64,000 nucleotides of DNA from Micromonospora tulbaghiae (GTDB lineage: Bacteria; Actinomycetota; Actinomycetes; Mycobacteriales; Micromonosporaceae), in the NCBI RefSeq assembly GCF_900091605.1, contig NZ_FMCQ01000002.1, forward strand, positions 62,001 to 126,000, given 5' to 3'. Position 1 is the stretch's first letter; each line of letters starts with the position of its first letter. The notes beneath the pieces are model-generated. The model was not told the origin of the DNA. It saw only the letters and a program-made list of their open reading frames with translations, and made no database searches. Of the stretch, positions 1 to 7,736 are shown piece after piece. A program made the position numbers and the translations under genes.

Positions 1-543
1 CCCGGTCGCCAGCACGGACCGGGTGAGCGCCGTCAACCCCGCTTCCCAGCGTTCGTCGGGCCAGTCGCGCAGGTGCTCCACCAGATCGCTGCGCACGGCT
101 GCCAGCAGGGCGTGGGCGAGGTAGTCGGCCGACTCCGGACCCCGGGCCTGGGACACGACGGCGGTCAGCGTGGTGTGCCAGTGCTCGTACGACTCGGTGC
201 GGTAGGGGCTGCCGTCGCCCGCGTTCTCCAGGGCCAGCGTCAGCACCCGGTTGGCCTGCTTGAACCGGACCAGTTCCCGCAGCAGGTGCAGGGCGCGGTC
301 CGCCGGCGAGTCGCCGGGCAGGCCCGCCGTGAGTGTCGCCTGTAGCTGTTCGCCGCGTGCGGTGTAGAGGGCGCGGATGAGCCCCGACCGGTCACCGAAG
401 TGCCGGAACAGGGTGCCCTTGCCCACACCGGCGGCAGCGGCCACGTCGTCCATGGAGATCCGGTCGGGGTCGGTCGCCGCCTCGAACAGCCGGTCGGCGG
501 CGGCGAGCACCGCCTCCCGATTCCGCGCCGCGTCAGCCCGCAT
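1..543 (-). CDS. TetR-family transcriptional regulator, C-terminus cut by window edge
   Basis: The minus strand reads from ATG at 543 without a stop to the window edge, giving 181 residues. The start has a strong GGAGGGGG ribosome site just upstream. The N-terminal helix-turn-helix is typical of TetR regulators: DDVAAAAGVGKGTLFRHFGDR at about residues 32-52, followed by an all-helical ligand-binding domain with little recognisable similarity. It is divergent from the SnoaL-like gene at 649, and two GGAC/GTCC palindromes lie between them, so it probably represses itself and the two genes to its right. No CRP-type site of the cluster lies here, so it is probably a flanking regulator and not part of the biosynthetic regulon. 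The ligand is unknown. Confidence 0.9.
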   Translation of the reverse strand, partial: MRADAARNREAVLAAADRLFEAATDPDRISMDDVAAAAGVGKGTLFRHFGDRSGLIRALYTARGEQLQATLTAGLPGDSPADRALHLLRELVRFKQANRVLTLALENAGDGSPYRTESYEHWHTTLTAVVSQARGPESADYLAHALLAAVRSDLVEHLRDWPDERWEAGLTALTRSVLATG

Positions 544-560
544 CCCTGCCCCCTCCGCAA

Positions 561-605
561 ACGGACCGCCAGTCCGCTATGGTGAAGTGGACCGGCCGTC
601 CGCTT
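561..605. promoter_or_regulatory. Two tandem TetR-type operator palindromes
   Basis: Between the divergent TetR gene and the 649 gene lie two palindromes. The first, 561-578, is ACGGAC, five bases, GTCCGCT. The second, 585-605, is AAGTGGAC, five bases, GTCCGCTT. The second closely matches the palindrome at 57732-57753 next to the other TetR gene. Position between divergent genes suggests autoregulation. Binding is inferred from symmetry and position only. Confidence 0.6.
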
Positions 606-648
606 ATCGTAGATCACCGCGGCGGCCCGCCGACCGGAAGGAACAACA

Positions 649-1062
649 GTGCCGAGCACCGCCCCCGACGTTTTCCACCAGGCCCTGGAGCATCTGTTCG
701 CCAAGGACATGCCGGGCTTCATCGCCCTGTTCGCCGACGACGCCGTCATGGAGTTCCCGTTCGCGCCGCCCGGGCGGCCGAGCCGGGTGGCCGGCCGCGC
801 CGAGCTGCACGACTACCTCATCGACTACCCGCAGACCCTGGACATCCGGGAGCTCGCCGACGTCACAGTGCACGAGACAGCGGACCCGGAGGTGATCGTC
901 GCCGAGTTCACCGCCACCGGCGTCGTCGTCGCCACGGGCGAGCCGTACCGGCTGCGGTACATCGCCGTCCTCACCGTCCGGGCCGGGCGCATCGCGTACT
1001 ACCGCGACTACTGGAACCCGCTGGCCGTGCAGGAGCTGTTCGGCGAGGGAGCGCGCGCATGA
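649..1062 (+). CDS. SnoaL-like / NTF2-fold small protein
   Basis: A 137-residue protein with the length and pattern of the SnoaL-like NTF2 superfamily: an N-terminal helix pair, FADDAVMEFPFAPPG near residue 30, GRAELHDYL near 58, and a C-terminal strand-rich half ending in RIAYYRDYWNPLA. Members can be isomerases, hydrolases or simple binding proteins, so no reaction can be assigned. The GTG start at 649 follows an AAGGA ribosome site. The stop overlaps the next gene's ATG (ATGA), so the two are translationally coupled. The unit is divergent from a TetR gene with palindromic operators in between, which points to a TetR-controlled stress or catabolic pair and not to the biosynthetic cluster. 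Confidence 0.8.
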   Translation: MPSTAPDVFHQALEHLFAKDMPGFIALFADDAVMEFPFAPPGRPSRVAGRAELHDYLIDYPQTLDIRELADVTVHETADPEVIVAEFTATGVVVATGEPYRLRYIAVLTVRAGRIAYYRDYWNPLAVQELFGEGARA

Positions 1063-1883
1063 TCCTCGTCGTCGGAGGCACGGGAACGACGGGCCGGCTC
1101 GTCGCGGCGAAACTCGCCGCCGCCGGCCACGCGGCCCGCGTCGCCAGCCGCCGGGCGTCCGCCGGGGGCGTCCGCTTCGACTGGTACGACCGCAGCACGT
1201 ACGACACGGCGCTGGACGGTGCGACAGGGCTCTACCTGATCGCGCCCCTCGGCGACGCCGACCCGGCGCCGACCATGCTGCCGTTTCTGGACCTGGCCCG
1301 GCGCGCCGGGGTGCGGCGGGCCGTCCTGCTCAGCTCGTCGGCGATCGAGGCCGGCACGCCCGGACTGGGCGAGGTGCAGGCCCAGCTCGGCGAGATGATC
1401 CGCGAGTGGGCGGTGCTGCGGCCGTCCTGGTTCATGGAGAACTTCGTCGGCGAGCACCCGCACGCCGCGAGCGCGCGGGAACGTGGCGAGATCGTCAGCG
1501 CCACCGGCGACGCCCGGGTGGGGTTCGTCGACCCGGCCGACATCGCCGAGGTGGCGGTGCGTGCCCTCACCGACCCGGCGCCCCACGACACCGAGCACGT
1601 CATCACCGGTCCCGAGCGGCTGAGCTACGCCGACGTCGCCGCCACCCTCACCGAACTCCTCGGCCGCCCGGTCCGGCACCGTGCCGTCGACGAGGACGCA
1701 CTCACGGCGTACCACGAGGCTCACGGCCTCGCGCCCGACTACGCCCGCTTCCTCGCGGGCCTGGACACCGCCGTCGCCGCGGGCTCGGAGGACCGGGTGA
1801 CGACGACCGTCGCGGACGTGACCGGCCGGCCGCCCCGATCGTTCCGGGACTTCTGCCGCGACCGGCCGGCCCGGGTGCCCTGA
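1059..1883 (+). CDS. NmrA-like NAD(P)-binding oxidoreductase (atypical SDR)
   Basis: A 274-residue protein with an N-terminal Rossmann motif, VVGGTGTTGRLVA (residues 4-16), typical of NmrA-like atypical short-chain dehydrogenases and NAD(P)H-sensing proteins. RPSWFMENF near residue 125 and a C-terminal GRPVRHRAVDEDALTAY segment also fit that family, for example the QOR2 and YtfG type. No classical YxxxK pair stands out, so it may be a cofactor-binding regulator or a quinone reductase. It is coupled to the SnoaL-like gene by an ATGA overlap and runs towards the convergent ligase gene. A hairpin spans its stop codon. It lacks the cluster's CRP-type operator. Confidence 0.85.
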   Translation: MILVVGGTGTTGRLVAAKLAAAGHAARVASRRASAGGVRFDWYDRSTYDTALDGATGLYLIAPLGDADPAPTMLPFLDLARRAGVRRAVLLSSSAIEAGTPGLGEVQAQLGEMIREWAVLRPSWFMENFVGEHPHAASARERGEIVSATGDARVGFVDPADIAEVAVRALTDPAPHDTEHVITGPERLSYADVAATLTELLGRPVRHRAVDEDALTAYHEAHGLAPDYARFLAGLDTAVAAGSEDRVTTTVADVTGRPPRSFRDFCRDRPARVP

Positions 1884-1894
1884 GGCCGGGCCGG
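1866..1894. terminator. Putative hairpin between convergent genes
   Basis: CCGGCCCGG (1866-1874) and CCGGGCCGG (1886-1894) are perfect inverted repeats with an 11-base loop that contains the stop codon of the upstream gene. There is no T-tract, as is usual in actinomycetes. It lies between the convergent stops at 1883 and 1911 and could terminate both. Confidence 0.45.
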
Positions 1895-1910
1895 TGACAT
1901 CGGCCGCGCG

Positions 1911-3449
1911 TCACGCGCGGCGGTCGCGGAGCTCGCGCTTGACCACCTTGTCCATCAGGTTCCTGGGCAGTGCGCCGACCACCCGGACGACGTCGGGCCG
2001 GTCCGGTTCGTCGAGCCGGCCGTCGAGGAAGGCCCGCACCTCGTCGGCGTCGACGCCGGGCTCGGCGGCGACGGCCGCTGTCAGCCGTTCGCCCGCCACC
2101 GGATCCGGGCACCCGTAGACGGCCGCCTCGACGACTCCCGGGTGGCGGTGCAGGGCCGCCTCCACCGCCTGGGTCGAGATCCTCCGGCCGTGGCGCACCA
2201 CCAGGTCGCCGATGCGGTCGAAGATGTGGAGGTGGCCGTCCTCGTCGACGTGCCCCAGGTCGCCGGTGCGCACCCACCCGTCGGCGAAGGCGCGGCCGTC
2301 GGGGTCGCGGTCGTAGCGCCGGGGCGGCGCGGGCGAGCGGAGCATGATCTCGCCGATCGCGCCCGCCGGCTGAGGCGTCCCGTCGGCGCCGGCGATGCGG
2401 ACGTCGGTGCCGGGACCTGGACGGCCGACCGACCCGGCGTACGGCTGCCGGTCGTAGGTCCGGGCGTCCCGGTGCTCCGACCAGGGCGGCAGGGCGACGG
2501 CGGTGTAGGCGGGCGACGCCTCCGCCGACGAGTACATGATGTTCACGGTCGCCGCCGGGAACAACGCGGCGGTCCTGGCCCGTATCACCGGGGGGATCGG
2601 TGCCGAGCCCGTGTTGACCGCGCGGACACCGGAGAGGTCGTGCCGGCGGCCCACCTCGGCCCGGGCCATCCGCGCGGCGAGTGCCGGCGGCAGGTTCACC
2701 GCTCCGACACCGTGCCGGGCCAGGGTCCCGGCGACGTGCTCCGGGTCGAGGTGGGACAGGGCCAGCACGGCGGGGCCGGCGGTCAGGGCGCCCAGCAGCG
2801 TCGCCTGGCTCGCGTTGGTGCCGGTGACCCAGGCGCTCAGGAACAGCGACTCGGTGGGAAACAGCCGGATGTCGGGCGCCTGACCGCGGCCGTACGTGAG
2901 GTTGCCGTGCGGCACCGCGATCGCCCGCGGCCCGCTCGTGGTCCCCGAGGTGAACGCGATGTCCGACACGTCCGCGGGCCCGACCGGCACACCGGGCGGG
3001 ACGCCGCGGCCGGCGTGCAGCCGGTCCGTCGGTACGGACCGGCAGGTGCCGCGGGCGGTGGGCCGCAGGCCGGCCGGATCGATCATCGCGATGGCCTCGG
3101 CCCGGTCCGATCGGTACGTGAGCTGGGCGGCGGTCATCCGGTCGGACAGGTGCACGGCCGCGCCGCCGGCCTTGAGGACCGCCATCCAGGCGAGGGCGTA
3201 GGCGATCCAGTCGGCGCCGCCGAACCGCAGCGCGACCCGGTCACCTGGCCGGATGCCACAGTCGACCAGCGTGCGGGCCATGCCGTCGGACCGGGTCGCC
3301 CACTCCGCGAAGGTCAGCTCGCGCGTGCCGTCGACGCTGATCGCCGTCCGGGCGGGCGTGGCGGCGGCGCGGACCCGCAGCAGCTCCGGCACAGTGGTGA
3401 GACGCGGCGGCGGGCCGAGGCGACTCCGGTCTGACGTGCCACTGCCCAC
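1911..3449 (-). CDS. Adenylate-forming acyl/aryl ligase (ANL superfamily)
   Basis: About 512 residues from GTG 3449, which follows a GGGGAGG ribosome site; earlier starts would lie upstream of the predicted transcription start near 3487. ANL motifs are visible in order: TSGTTSGPRAI (phosphate loop, with Arg where most members have Lys), MYSSAEASP in place of YGxTE, GWVRTGDLG, and the C-terminal PRNLMDKVVKREL with the catalytic-lysine segment. It activates a carboxylate as the acyl-AMP for transfer to CoA or a carrier. The substrate pocket cannot be assigned. Its promoter carries the cluster's CRP-type palindrome, so it belongs to the pathway, possibly supplying or modifying an acyl group. It resembles stand-alone ligases more than NRPS adenylation domains because no carrier domain is attached. 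Confidence 0.85.
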   Translation of the reverse strand: MGSGTSDRSRLGPPPRLTTVPELLRVRAAATPARTAISVDGTRELTFAEWATRSDGMARTLVDCGIRPGDRVALRFGGADWIAYALAWMAVLKAGGAAVHLSDRMTAAQLTYRSDRAEAIAMIDPAGLRPTARGTCRSVPTDRLHAGRGVPPGVPVGPADVSDIAFTSGTTSGPRAIAVPHGNLTYGRGQAPDIRLFPTESLFLSAWVTGTNASQATLLGALTAGPAVLALSHLDPEHVAGTLARHGVGAVNLPPALAARMARAEVGRRHDLSGVRAVNTGSAPIPPVIRARTAALFPAATVNIMYSSAEASPAYTAVALPPWSEHRDARTYDRQPYAGSVGRPGPGTDVRIAGADGTPQPAGAIGEIMLRSPAPPRRYDRDPDGRAFADGWVRTGDLGHVDEDGHLHIFDRIGDLVVRHGRRISTQAVEAALHRHPGVVEAAVYGCPDPVAGERLTAAVAAEPGVDADEVRAFLDGRLDEPDRPDVVRVVGALPRNLMDKVVKRELRDRRA

Positions 3450-3492
3450 GGTGCCACCCGCCTCCCCGCCGGACCCGTCCGTCGACGGCGTG

Positions 3493-3536
3493 AGGGTAGG
3501 CAGGCCCTGGTGGGACGCACTGCGCAAGATTGAGCA
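3493..3536 (-). promoter_or_regulatory. CRP/FNR-type operator and -10 for the ligase gene
   Basis: On the minus strand TGCTCA, four bases (ATCT) and TGCGCA form the palindrome (3521-3536); one half-site base departs from the TGAGCA consensus. A -10-like TACCCT (3498-3493) follows. The palindrome centre (3528.5) is 41.5 bases from a start at 3487, the class II activator geometry shared by all copies of this site in the window. The leader to GTG 3449 would be about 38 bases. Confidence 0.6.
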
Positions 3537-3619
3537 CCGGCGGCGGCCGGGGGCCCGCAGGTCTGCCATTTGCGACTCGTCCGATTCGGGAACCACGCCC
3601 GATTGATAACGATGCATTG

Positions 3620-3640
3620 TGCTGGACCGATTGTCCAGCA
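3620..3640. repeat. Perfect 8-bp inverted repeat upstream of the regulator gene
   Basis: TGCTGGAC (3620-3627), five bases (CGATT) and GTCCAGCA (3633-3640). It lies about 140 bases upstream of the first CRP/FNR gene and differs from the TGCTCA/TGAGCA sites. It may be an operator for another regulator or a leader hairpin. Confidence 0.4.
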
Positions 3641-3777
3641 GCCGTTCGGTCGATGAAACATGGCGGTCGGTGTTGGGGCGGTCCTCTCGCAGTGTTTGCG
3701 TACGTGTCGTAGGGTCTCTGGCACCTCGGCAGTCCTGTGAGGAAGCTCGCGCGGTTAATCCTGGGGAGGGATATTCG

Positions 3778-4449
3778 GTGAGATTCGAGGCGGCGGATCA
3801 TGCTGGATTGGGAGAGGTTCTGCTGAGGTCGAGTGTTAATCGGAATTTGCCGGGTGTGCTTCGTCGCATGACGCGGCGTGAGCATCTCTACAACTCCGGC
3901 GAATTCGACAACTCTATCTATGTCATTCAATGCGGATATCTCAAGACCTCGACATTCTCGAGGGACGGGCGCCAGTGCCTGCTGGCGATCCACGGTCCCG
4001 GTGAGGTTCTCGGCGAGGCGTGTCTGGTGCCGGGGGTGCGCAACGAGACGGCGACCGCCATGCGCAGTGCGCTGGTCTGGCGGATCCGCTCGGCCGACCT
4101 GCTGTCGGCCGTCACCGACGACATGATGATGGAGCGTGTCGTCATGTGCCTGGCCGAGCGGATGTCCGAGCAGCAGCAGGCGATCACCAACCTGGTCACC
4201 ATGAACAGTGAGCAGCGGCTCGCCGCGACCCTCCTGCAACTGGCCCGTAAGCTGGGCCACCGGACGGAAGCGGGCCTGCGACTCGACGAGCGGATCACCC
4301 AGGACGAGCTGTCCGGTCTCGTCGGCACCACCCGTTCGCGGATCGGCCACTTCCTCAAGAAGTTCCACCGGCTCGGCTATCTCGAGTCGCCCCGGGGCGC
4401 CTTCATCCTGATCAACGAGCGGCGGCTCGCCGCCCACGCGGGCGTGTGA
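3778..4449 (+). CDS. lnmO: CRP/FNR-family transcriptional activator, LnmO-like
   Basis: A 223-residue protein from GTG 3778, preceded by GGGGAGGG. An N-terminal cyclic-nucleotide-binding-like beta-roll covers about residues 20-120 (YNSGEFDNSIYVIQCGYLKT, GEVLGEACL), followed by a dimerisation helix and a C-terminal CRP winged helix: RITQDELSGLVGTTRSRIGHFLKKF around residues 175-200. The roll lacks the typical cAMP phosphate-binding arginine-serine pair, so it probably senses something else or nothing. LnmO in the leinamycin pathway belongs to the same family and is the pathway activator. The TGCTCA-N4-TGAGCA palindromes at -41.5 of the structural genes are its likely targets. A paralogue is encoded at 8939. 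The first 60 codons are less GC-rich than the surrounding genes. Confidence 0.9.
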   Translation: MRFEAADHAGLGEVLLRSSVNRNLPGVLRRMTRREHLYNSGEFDNSIYVIQCGYLKTSTFSRDGRQCLLAIHGPGEVLGEACLVPGVRNETATAMRSALVWRIRSADLLSAVTDDMMMERVVMCLAERMSEQQQAITNLVTMNSEQRLAATLLQLARKLGHRTEAGLRLDERITQDELSGLVGTTRSRIGHFLKKFHRLGYLESPRGAFILINERRLAAHAGV

Positions 4450-4478
4450 GGCGGCCCTGACCCGACACCGTGGCCGGC

Positions 4479-4506
4479 CGTCGCGCGGCCCGCGGCACGC
4501 GCGACG
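4479..4506 (+). terminator. Putative terminator after the first CRP/FNR gene
   Basis: CGTCGCGCG (4479-4487) pairs with CGCGCGACG (4498-4506) to make a perfect 9-bp stem with a 10-base loop, 30 bases after the stop codon at 4449. No T-tract follows. Confidence 0.4.
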
Positions 4507-4606
4507 CCGCCATGGGACGGCGTGCCCGGCTCCGGCGGACGACCACGCCCAAGAGTGGACCGATGCGCGGTTCCCGCCTTTACCGGGCAATTCCCTGGTC
4601 ACGGGG

Positions 4607-4656
4607 CGTGCCTGCTCACTATTGAGCAGGCACGTTTGGTGGCCCGCCGATACGGT
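4607..4656 (+). promoter_or_regulatory. CRP/FNR-type operator and -10 for the starter-cassette operon
   Basis: The strongest operator in the window: CGTGCCTGCTCA (4607-4618) and TGAGCAGGCACG (4623-4634) are perfect 12-base inverted repeats around CTAT. A -10-like TACGGT lies at 4651-4656, 28 bases from the start of TGAGCA. The predicted start near 4662 puts the operator centre at about -41.5. Confidence 0.75.
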
Positions 4657-4881
4657 GACCGGCATCGGCGGCGTGCCGACGGGCGCAAATCCGCCGAGGT
4701 GAGACGGTGTCGGATCGGGGAGTGGGAACGTGCCCATTGCAGCGAATGCCCGGCGCGGAACTGTCGTAAAGGCGTGGAAATTTGCTACGCGTAATGGGGC
4801 GGGTCGCGCCGGCGGTTCGGTGTCGGAGAACTTCGTGCTGTTCATGCCCGTCTCGTGACCGACCGGATGGAAGGGACAGAA

Positions 4882-6690
4882 ATGGTGCTTGGCGACTCTC
4901 TGCATGAGATCTTTCAGGCGCGAGCGATCCACGACCCCGACCGGATCGCCGTCGTCGCCGGCGACGAGGCGATCACCTACGGCGGGCTGCGGGAGCGTGC
5001 CGAGCACCTCGCCCTGCGGTTGCGTGCGGCCGGGATCGGCCCGGGGTCGTTCGTCGGGCTCTGCCTCGAACCCGGCCCGGATCTCGTCGCCGGCATGCTG
5101 GGCATCCTTTCGGCCGGGGGCGCCTACGTGCCGATCGACCCCGCCTACCCGGCGACCCGGATCGAGTACCTGCTGCGCGACAGCGCCGTGACGACCACCG
5201 TCACGGCCGGTGCCCTCCGCGATCGGTTGCCGTCGTCGGCCGCCGTGGAACTCGTCGACGCCGCGCCGCAGCAGCCGGACGCCTCACCGGCGCCGGCCGT
5301 CGGGCGATCCGACCTCGCGTACGTGATCTACACCTCCGGCTCGACGGGTGAGCCGAAGGGGGTCATGGTCGAGCACGGCAACGTGATCAGGCTGTTCGAG
5401 CAGCTCGCGCCGGTGGTGTCGTGCGACGAGCGGGACGTGTGGACGATGTTCCACTCCGGGAGCTTCGACTTCTCGGTCTGGGAGATCTGGGGAGCGCTGC
5501 TGCACGGCGGCCGCCTGGTCGTCGTGCCCGCCGGCGCCCGCCGCGCGCCGGCCCGCCTGCTCACGCTGCTGCGCGAGCAGCGCGTCACGGTGCTCAGCCA
5601 GACTCCCTCGGCGTTCCGGCAGCTCATCGCCGCCGACGCCGCCGGGGCCGCCGGCGGCTTTCCGGACCTGCGGTACGTCGTGCTGGGCGGCGAACGCCTG
5701 GACGTCGCGATGCTCCGGCCGTGGATCGCCCGGCACGGCGACGACCGCCCCGAACTGATCAACATGTACGGCATCACCGAGACCACCGTGCACGTCACGC
5801 ACCGGCGCATCCGCTCGGCGGACCTGGCCGACCCGGGAGTCAGCCCGATCGGCGTGCCGATCGCGGACCTCCGGATCCGGCTGTGCGACGAGACGGGCGC
5901 TGTCGTACCCGACGGCGTGCCCGGCGACATCGAGGTCGCCGGGCCCGGCGTGGCACGCGGCTACCTCGGCCGGCCGCAGCTCACCGCGGAGCGGTTCGTG
6001 ACCGACCCGGAGGGCGTGCGGTGGTACCGCTCCGGCGACCGGGCGGTCCGCCGGGCCGACGGCGAGCTGGTCTATCTCGGCCGGTCGGACGACCAGCTCA
6101 AGGTCAGCGGTTACCGGATCGAACCGGGGGAGGTCGAGGCGGTCCTGGCCGCCCACCCGGCGGTCTCCGGCGCGCTGGTGACGACGCGGGACCACGGTGA
6201 CGGGGACGTCCGGCTGGTGGCGTACGTCGTGCCGGCGCCCGGCGCCGAGCGGTCCGGATCGCTGGCGGCGGAACTGACCGGCCTCGCCGCCGAGCGGCTG
6301 CCGGCCCACCTGCGGCCCTCGGCCGTGCACGTGGTGGACGAGGTGCCGCTCACCCCGCAGGGCAAGGCCGACCACGAGGCGCTGTGGGCGATGACCAGCC
6401 GGGCCGCGACGGACTCCCGCGTGCCCGACGCCGCCGGTGACACCGGCTACCCGCTCGTGGTCGTCACCGCGATCGTCGAGGAGATCCTCGGCCGCGGCGG
6501 TCTGCGCGCCGACGAGGACCTGTTCGACGCCCGGGTCACCTCGCTGGCCTTCGTCCGCATCATCGCGGCCATAAACGAACGCTTCGGCCTCTCGCTCACC
6601 GGAGCTGAACTCGACGGCTCGGCCACGCTCGAGACGCTGGCCGCGTGTGTGACAGCCGGTTCGAACGAGGGCGTCCGTGTCGCCGTCTGA
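4882..6690 (+). CDS. Free-standing NRPS adenylation-carrier protein, predicted threonine-activating (SyrB1-like)
   Basis: About 602 residues: an adenylation domain (residues 1-500) and a C-terminal carrier (about 520-595; carrier Ser in VTSLAFVRI). ATG 4882 follows GGAAGGG at good spacing; GTG 4855 is an alternative. Core motifs include YTSGSTGEPKG, FDFSVWEIWG, YGITETT, YRSGDRAV and LTPQGKAD. Reading the ten pocket positions against GrsA gives D-F-W-S-V-G-M-V-H-K, one or two changes from the usual threonine code (D-F-W-N-I-G-M-V-H-K). It should load L-Thr or a close analogue on its own carrier. With the halogenase and shuttle that follow, this is the same three-part arrangement as syringomycin SyrB1, SyrB2 and SyrC. 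In leinamycin the starter comes from the separate LnmQ and LnmP proteins. Confidence 0.92.
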   Translation: MVLGDSLHEIFQARAIHDPDRIAVVAGDEAITYGGLRERAEHLALRLRAAGIGPGSFVGLCLEPGPDLVAGMLGILSAGGAYVPIDPAYPATRIEYLLRDSAVTTTVTAGALRDRLPSSAAVELVDAAPQQPDASPAPAVGRSDLAYVIYTSGSTGEPKGVMVEHGNVIRLFEQLAPVVSCDERDVWTMFHSGSFDFSVWEIWGALLHGGRLVVVPAGARRAPARLLTLLREQRVTVLSQTPSAFRQLIAADAAGAAGGFPDLRYVVLGGERLDVAMLRPWIARHGDDRPELINMYGITETTVHVTHRRIRSADLADPGVSPIGVPIADLRIRLCDETGAVVPDGVPGDIEVAGPGVARGYLGRPQLTAERFVTDPEGVRWYRSGDRAVRRADGELVYLGRSDDQLKVSGYRIEPGEVEAVLAAHPAVSGALVTTRDHGDGDVRLVAYVVPAPGAERSGSLAAELTGLAAERLPAHLRPSAVHVVDEVPLTPQGKADHEALWAMTSRAATDSRVPDAAGDTGYPLVVVTAIVEEILGRGGLRADEDLFDARVTSLAFVRIIAAINERFGLSLTGAELDGSATLETLAACVTAGSNEGVRVAV

Positions 6691-6735
6691 GTCACCGTCC
6701 GCATCGGCAGCCGCTCCGCCCACGATTGGAGTCCC

Positions 6736-7683
6736 ATGACCACCATCCCGAAGCAGGACTTCTCCCTCAGCCCCGACGAGCTGGCCGGCTTCCGAGCCAA
6801 CGGCTTCTTCGGACCGTTCCAGGTCTACGAGATCGAGGAGATGAAGGCCGCCTGGCGGCGTGAGCGGCTCCAGCTGCTCGATCGCAGCAAGGCCGTGTAC
6901 CAGGACGAGGCGGCGCAGTCCGGCAACACCAACATCTCCAACTACGACCGCCACCTCGACTCTTCGTTCCTCGCCGACCACATCAGCCGCCCGCAGATCG
7001 TCGACCGGGTCGCCAGCGTTCTCGGCCCGGACCTGCTGTGCTGGCGGACCGAGTTCTTCCCCAAGTACCCGGGTGACGAGGGCACCGACTGGCACCAGGC
7101 GGACACCTTCGCCAACGCCTCCGGCAAGCCGCAGATCCTCTGGCCGGACGAGGTCAAGGAGTTCGGCGGCACGATCACCGTCTGGACCGCGTTCACCGAG
7201 GCGAACGAGGAGAACGGCTGTCTCCAGTTCATCCCGGGCACGCATCAGCAGATGAACTACGACGAGACCAAGAAGATGCACTACGAGCCCGACCGGATCA
7301 ACCAGGCCGACAAGGACGGGGTCCGGCGCGGCTTCTTCGGCTACGACTATCGGGAACTCCAGAAGGACCCGGACTTCAAGCCGGACGAGTCGAAAGCGGT
7401 GTCCATGGTGATGCGGCCGGGCCAGGCGATCCTGTTCTGGTCCACGCTCATGCACGCGTCGGTGCCGCACAGCGGCCGGACCGACGAGATGCGTCTCGGC
7501 TTCGCCGCCCGCTACGTGCCGACGAGCGTCCGCGTCTACCCCGACACGACCGAGATCGAGGAGTACGGCGGACGGGTCAGCCTCGACCGGTACGGCGCGG
7601 TCCTGGTCCGCGGCGAGGACCGGTACGGCTTCAACCGGCTGTCCACGGAGACGACCCGGGGACACGCCTTCACGCGGCGGTAG
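6736..7683 (+). CDS. Non-haem Fe(II)/2-oxoglutarate halogenase (SyrB2-like)
   Basis: A 315-residue PhyH-superfamily protein. The facial-triad motif is His120-Gln-Ala122 in [15 protein letters not shown], where hydroxylases have HxD; replacement of Asp by Ala opens a chloride site on iron and is the hallmark of SyrB2-type halogenases. The second iron ligand is likely His240 ([10 protein letters not shown]), and Arg253 in EMRLGF is placed to bind 2-oxoglutarate. Such enzymes chlorinate an unactivated methyl group of an aminoacyl group held on a carrier protein. The partner is presumably the Thr-loading A-PCP protein encoded 45 bases upstream, which predicts 4-chlorothreonine. ATG 6736 follows a GGAG ribosome site. 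Leinamycin itself has no such enzyme, so this is a distinguishing feature of the cluster. Confidence 0.93.
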   Translation: MTTIPKQDFSLSPDELAGFRANGFFGPFQVYEIEEMKAAWRRERLQLLDRSKAVYQDEAAQSGNTNISNYDRHLDSSFLADHISRPQIVDRVASVLGPDLLCWRTEFFPKYPGDEGTDWHQADTFANASGKPQILWPDEVKEFGGTITVWTAFTEANEENGCLQFIPGTHQQMNYDETKKMHYEPDRINQADKDGVRRGFFGYDYRELQKDPDFKPDESKAVSMVMRPGQAILFWSTLMHASVPHSGRTDEMRLGFAARYVPTSVRVYPDTTEIEEYGGRVSLDRYGAVLVRGEDRYGFNRLSTETTRGHAFTRR

Positions 7684-7736
7684 CCCTCCGGCCCCGGGCC
7701 GCATCCTGCCCCGAACCGCACTTCGTCAGGAGGCAC

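Larger units (their letters stand above)
3450..3777. other. Divergent intergenic region between ligase and regulator genes
   Basis: This 328-base region separates the minus-strand ligase from the plus-strand CRP/FNR regulator. It contains the CRP-type operator and -10 for the ligase (3493-3536) and a separate perfect 8-bp inverted repeat at 3620-3640. Base composition drops below that of the coding regions from about 3600 onward. A clear -35/-10 pair for the regulator gene was not found. Confidence 0.6.
4450..4881 (+). other. Intergenic region and long leader of the starter-cassette operon
   Basis: This 432-base region holds a hairpin after the regulator gene (4479-4506), the best copy of the cluster operator (4607-4634) with its -10 (4651-4656), and a leader of about 220 bases before the ATG at 4882. 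The leader is less GC-rich than coding DNA. It contains a possible 31-codon Cys-rich reading frame ending at 4794 (residues such as HCSECPARNC), but the ribosome site for it is poor and it is not called as a gene. Confidence 0.6.

Noticed and set aside
4522-4794. Ninety-codon reading frame in the region before the A-PCP gene
   Set aside because: It runs straight through the operator and -10, has no ribosome site and no homology that I recognise; only its last 31 codons could be a small Cys-rich peptide, which I mention without calling.
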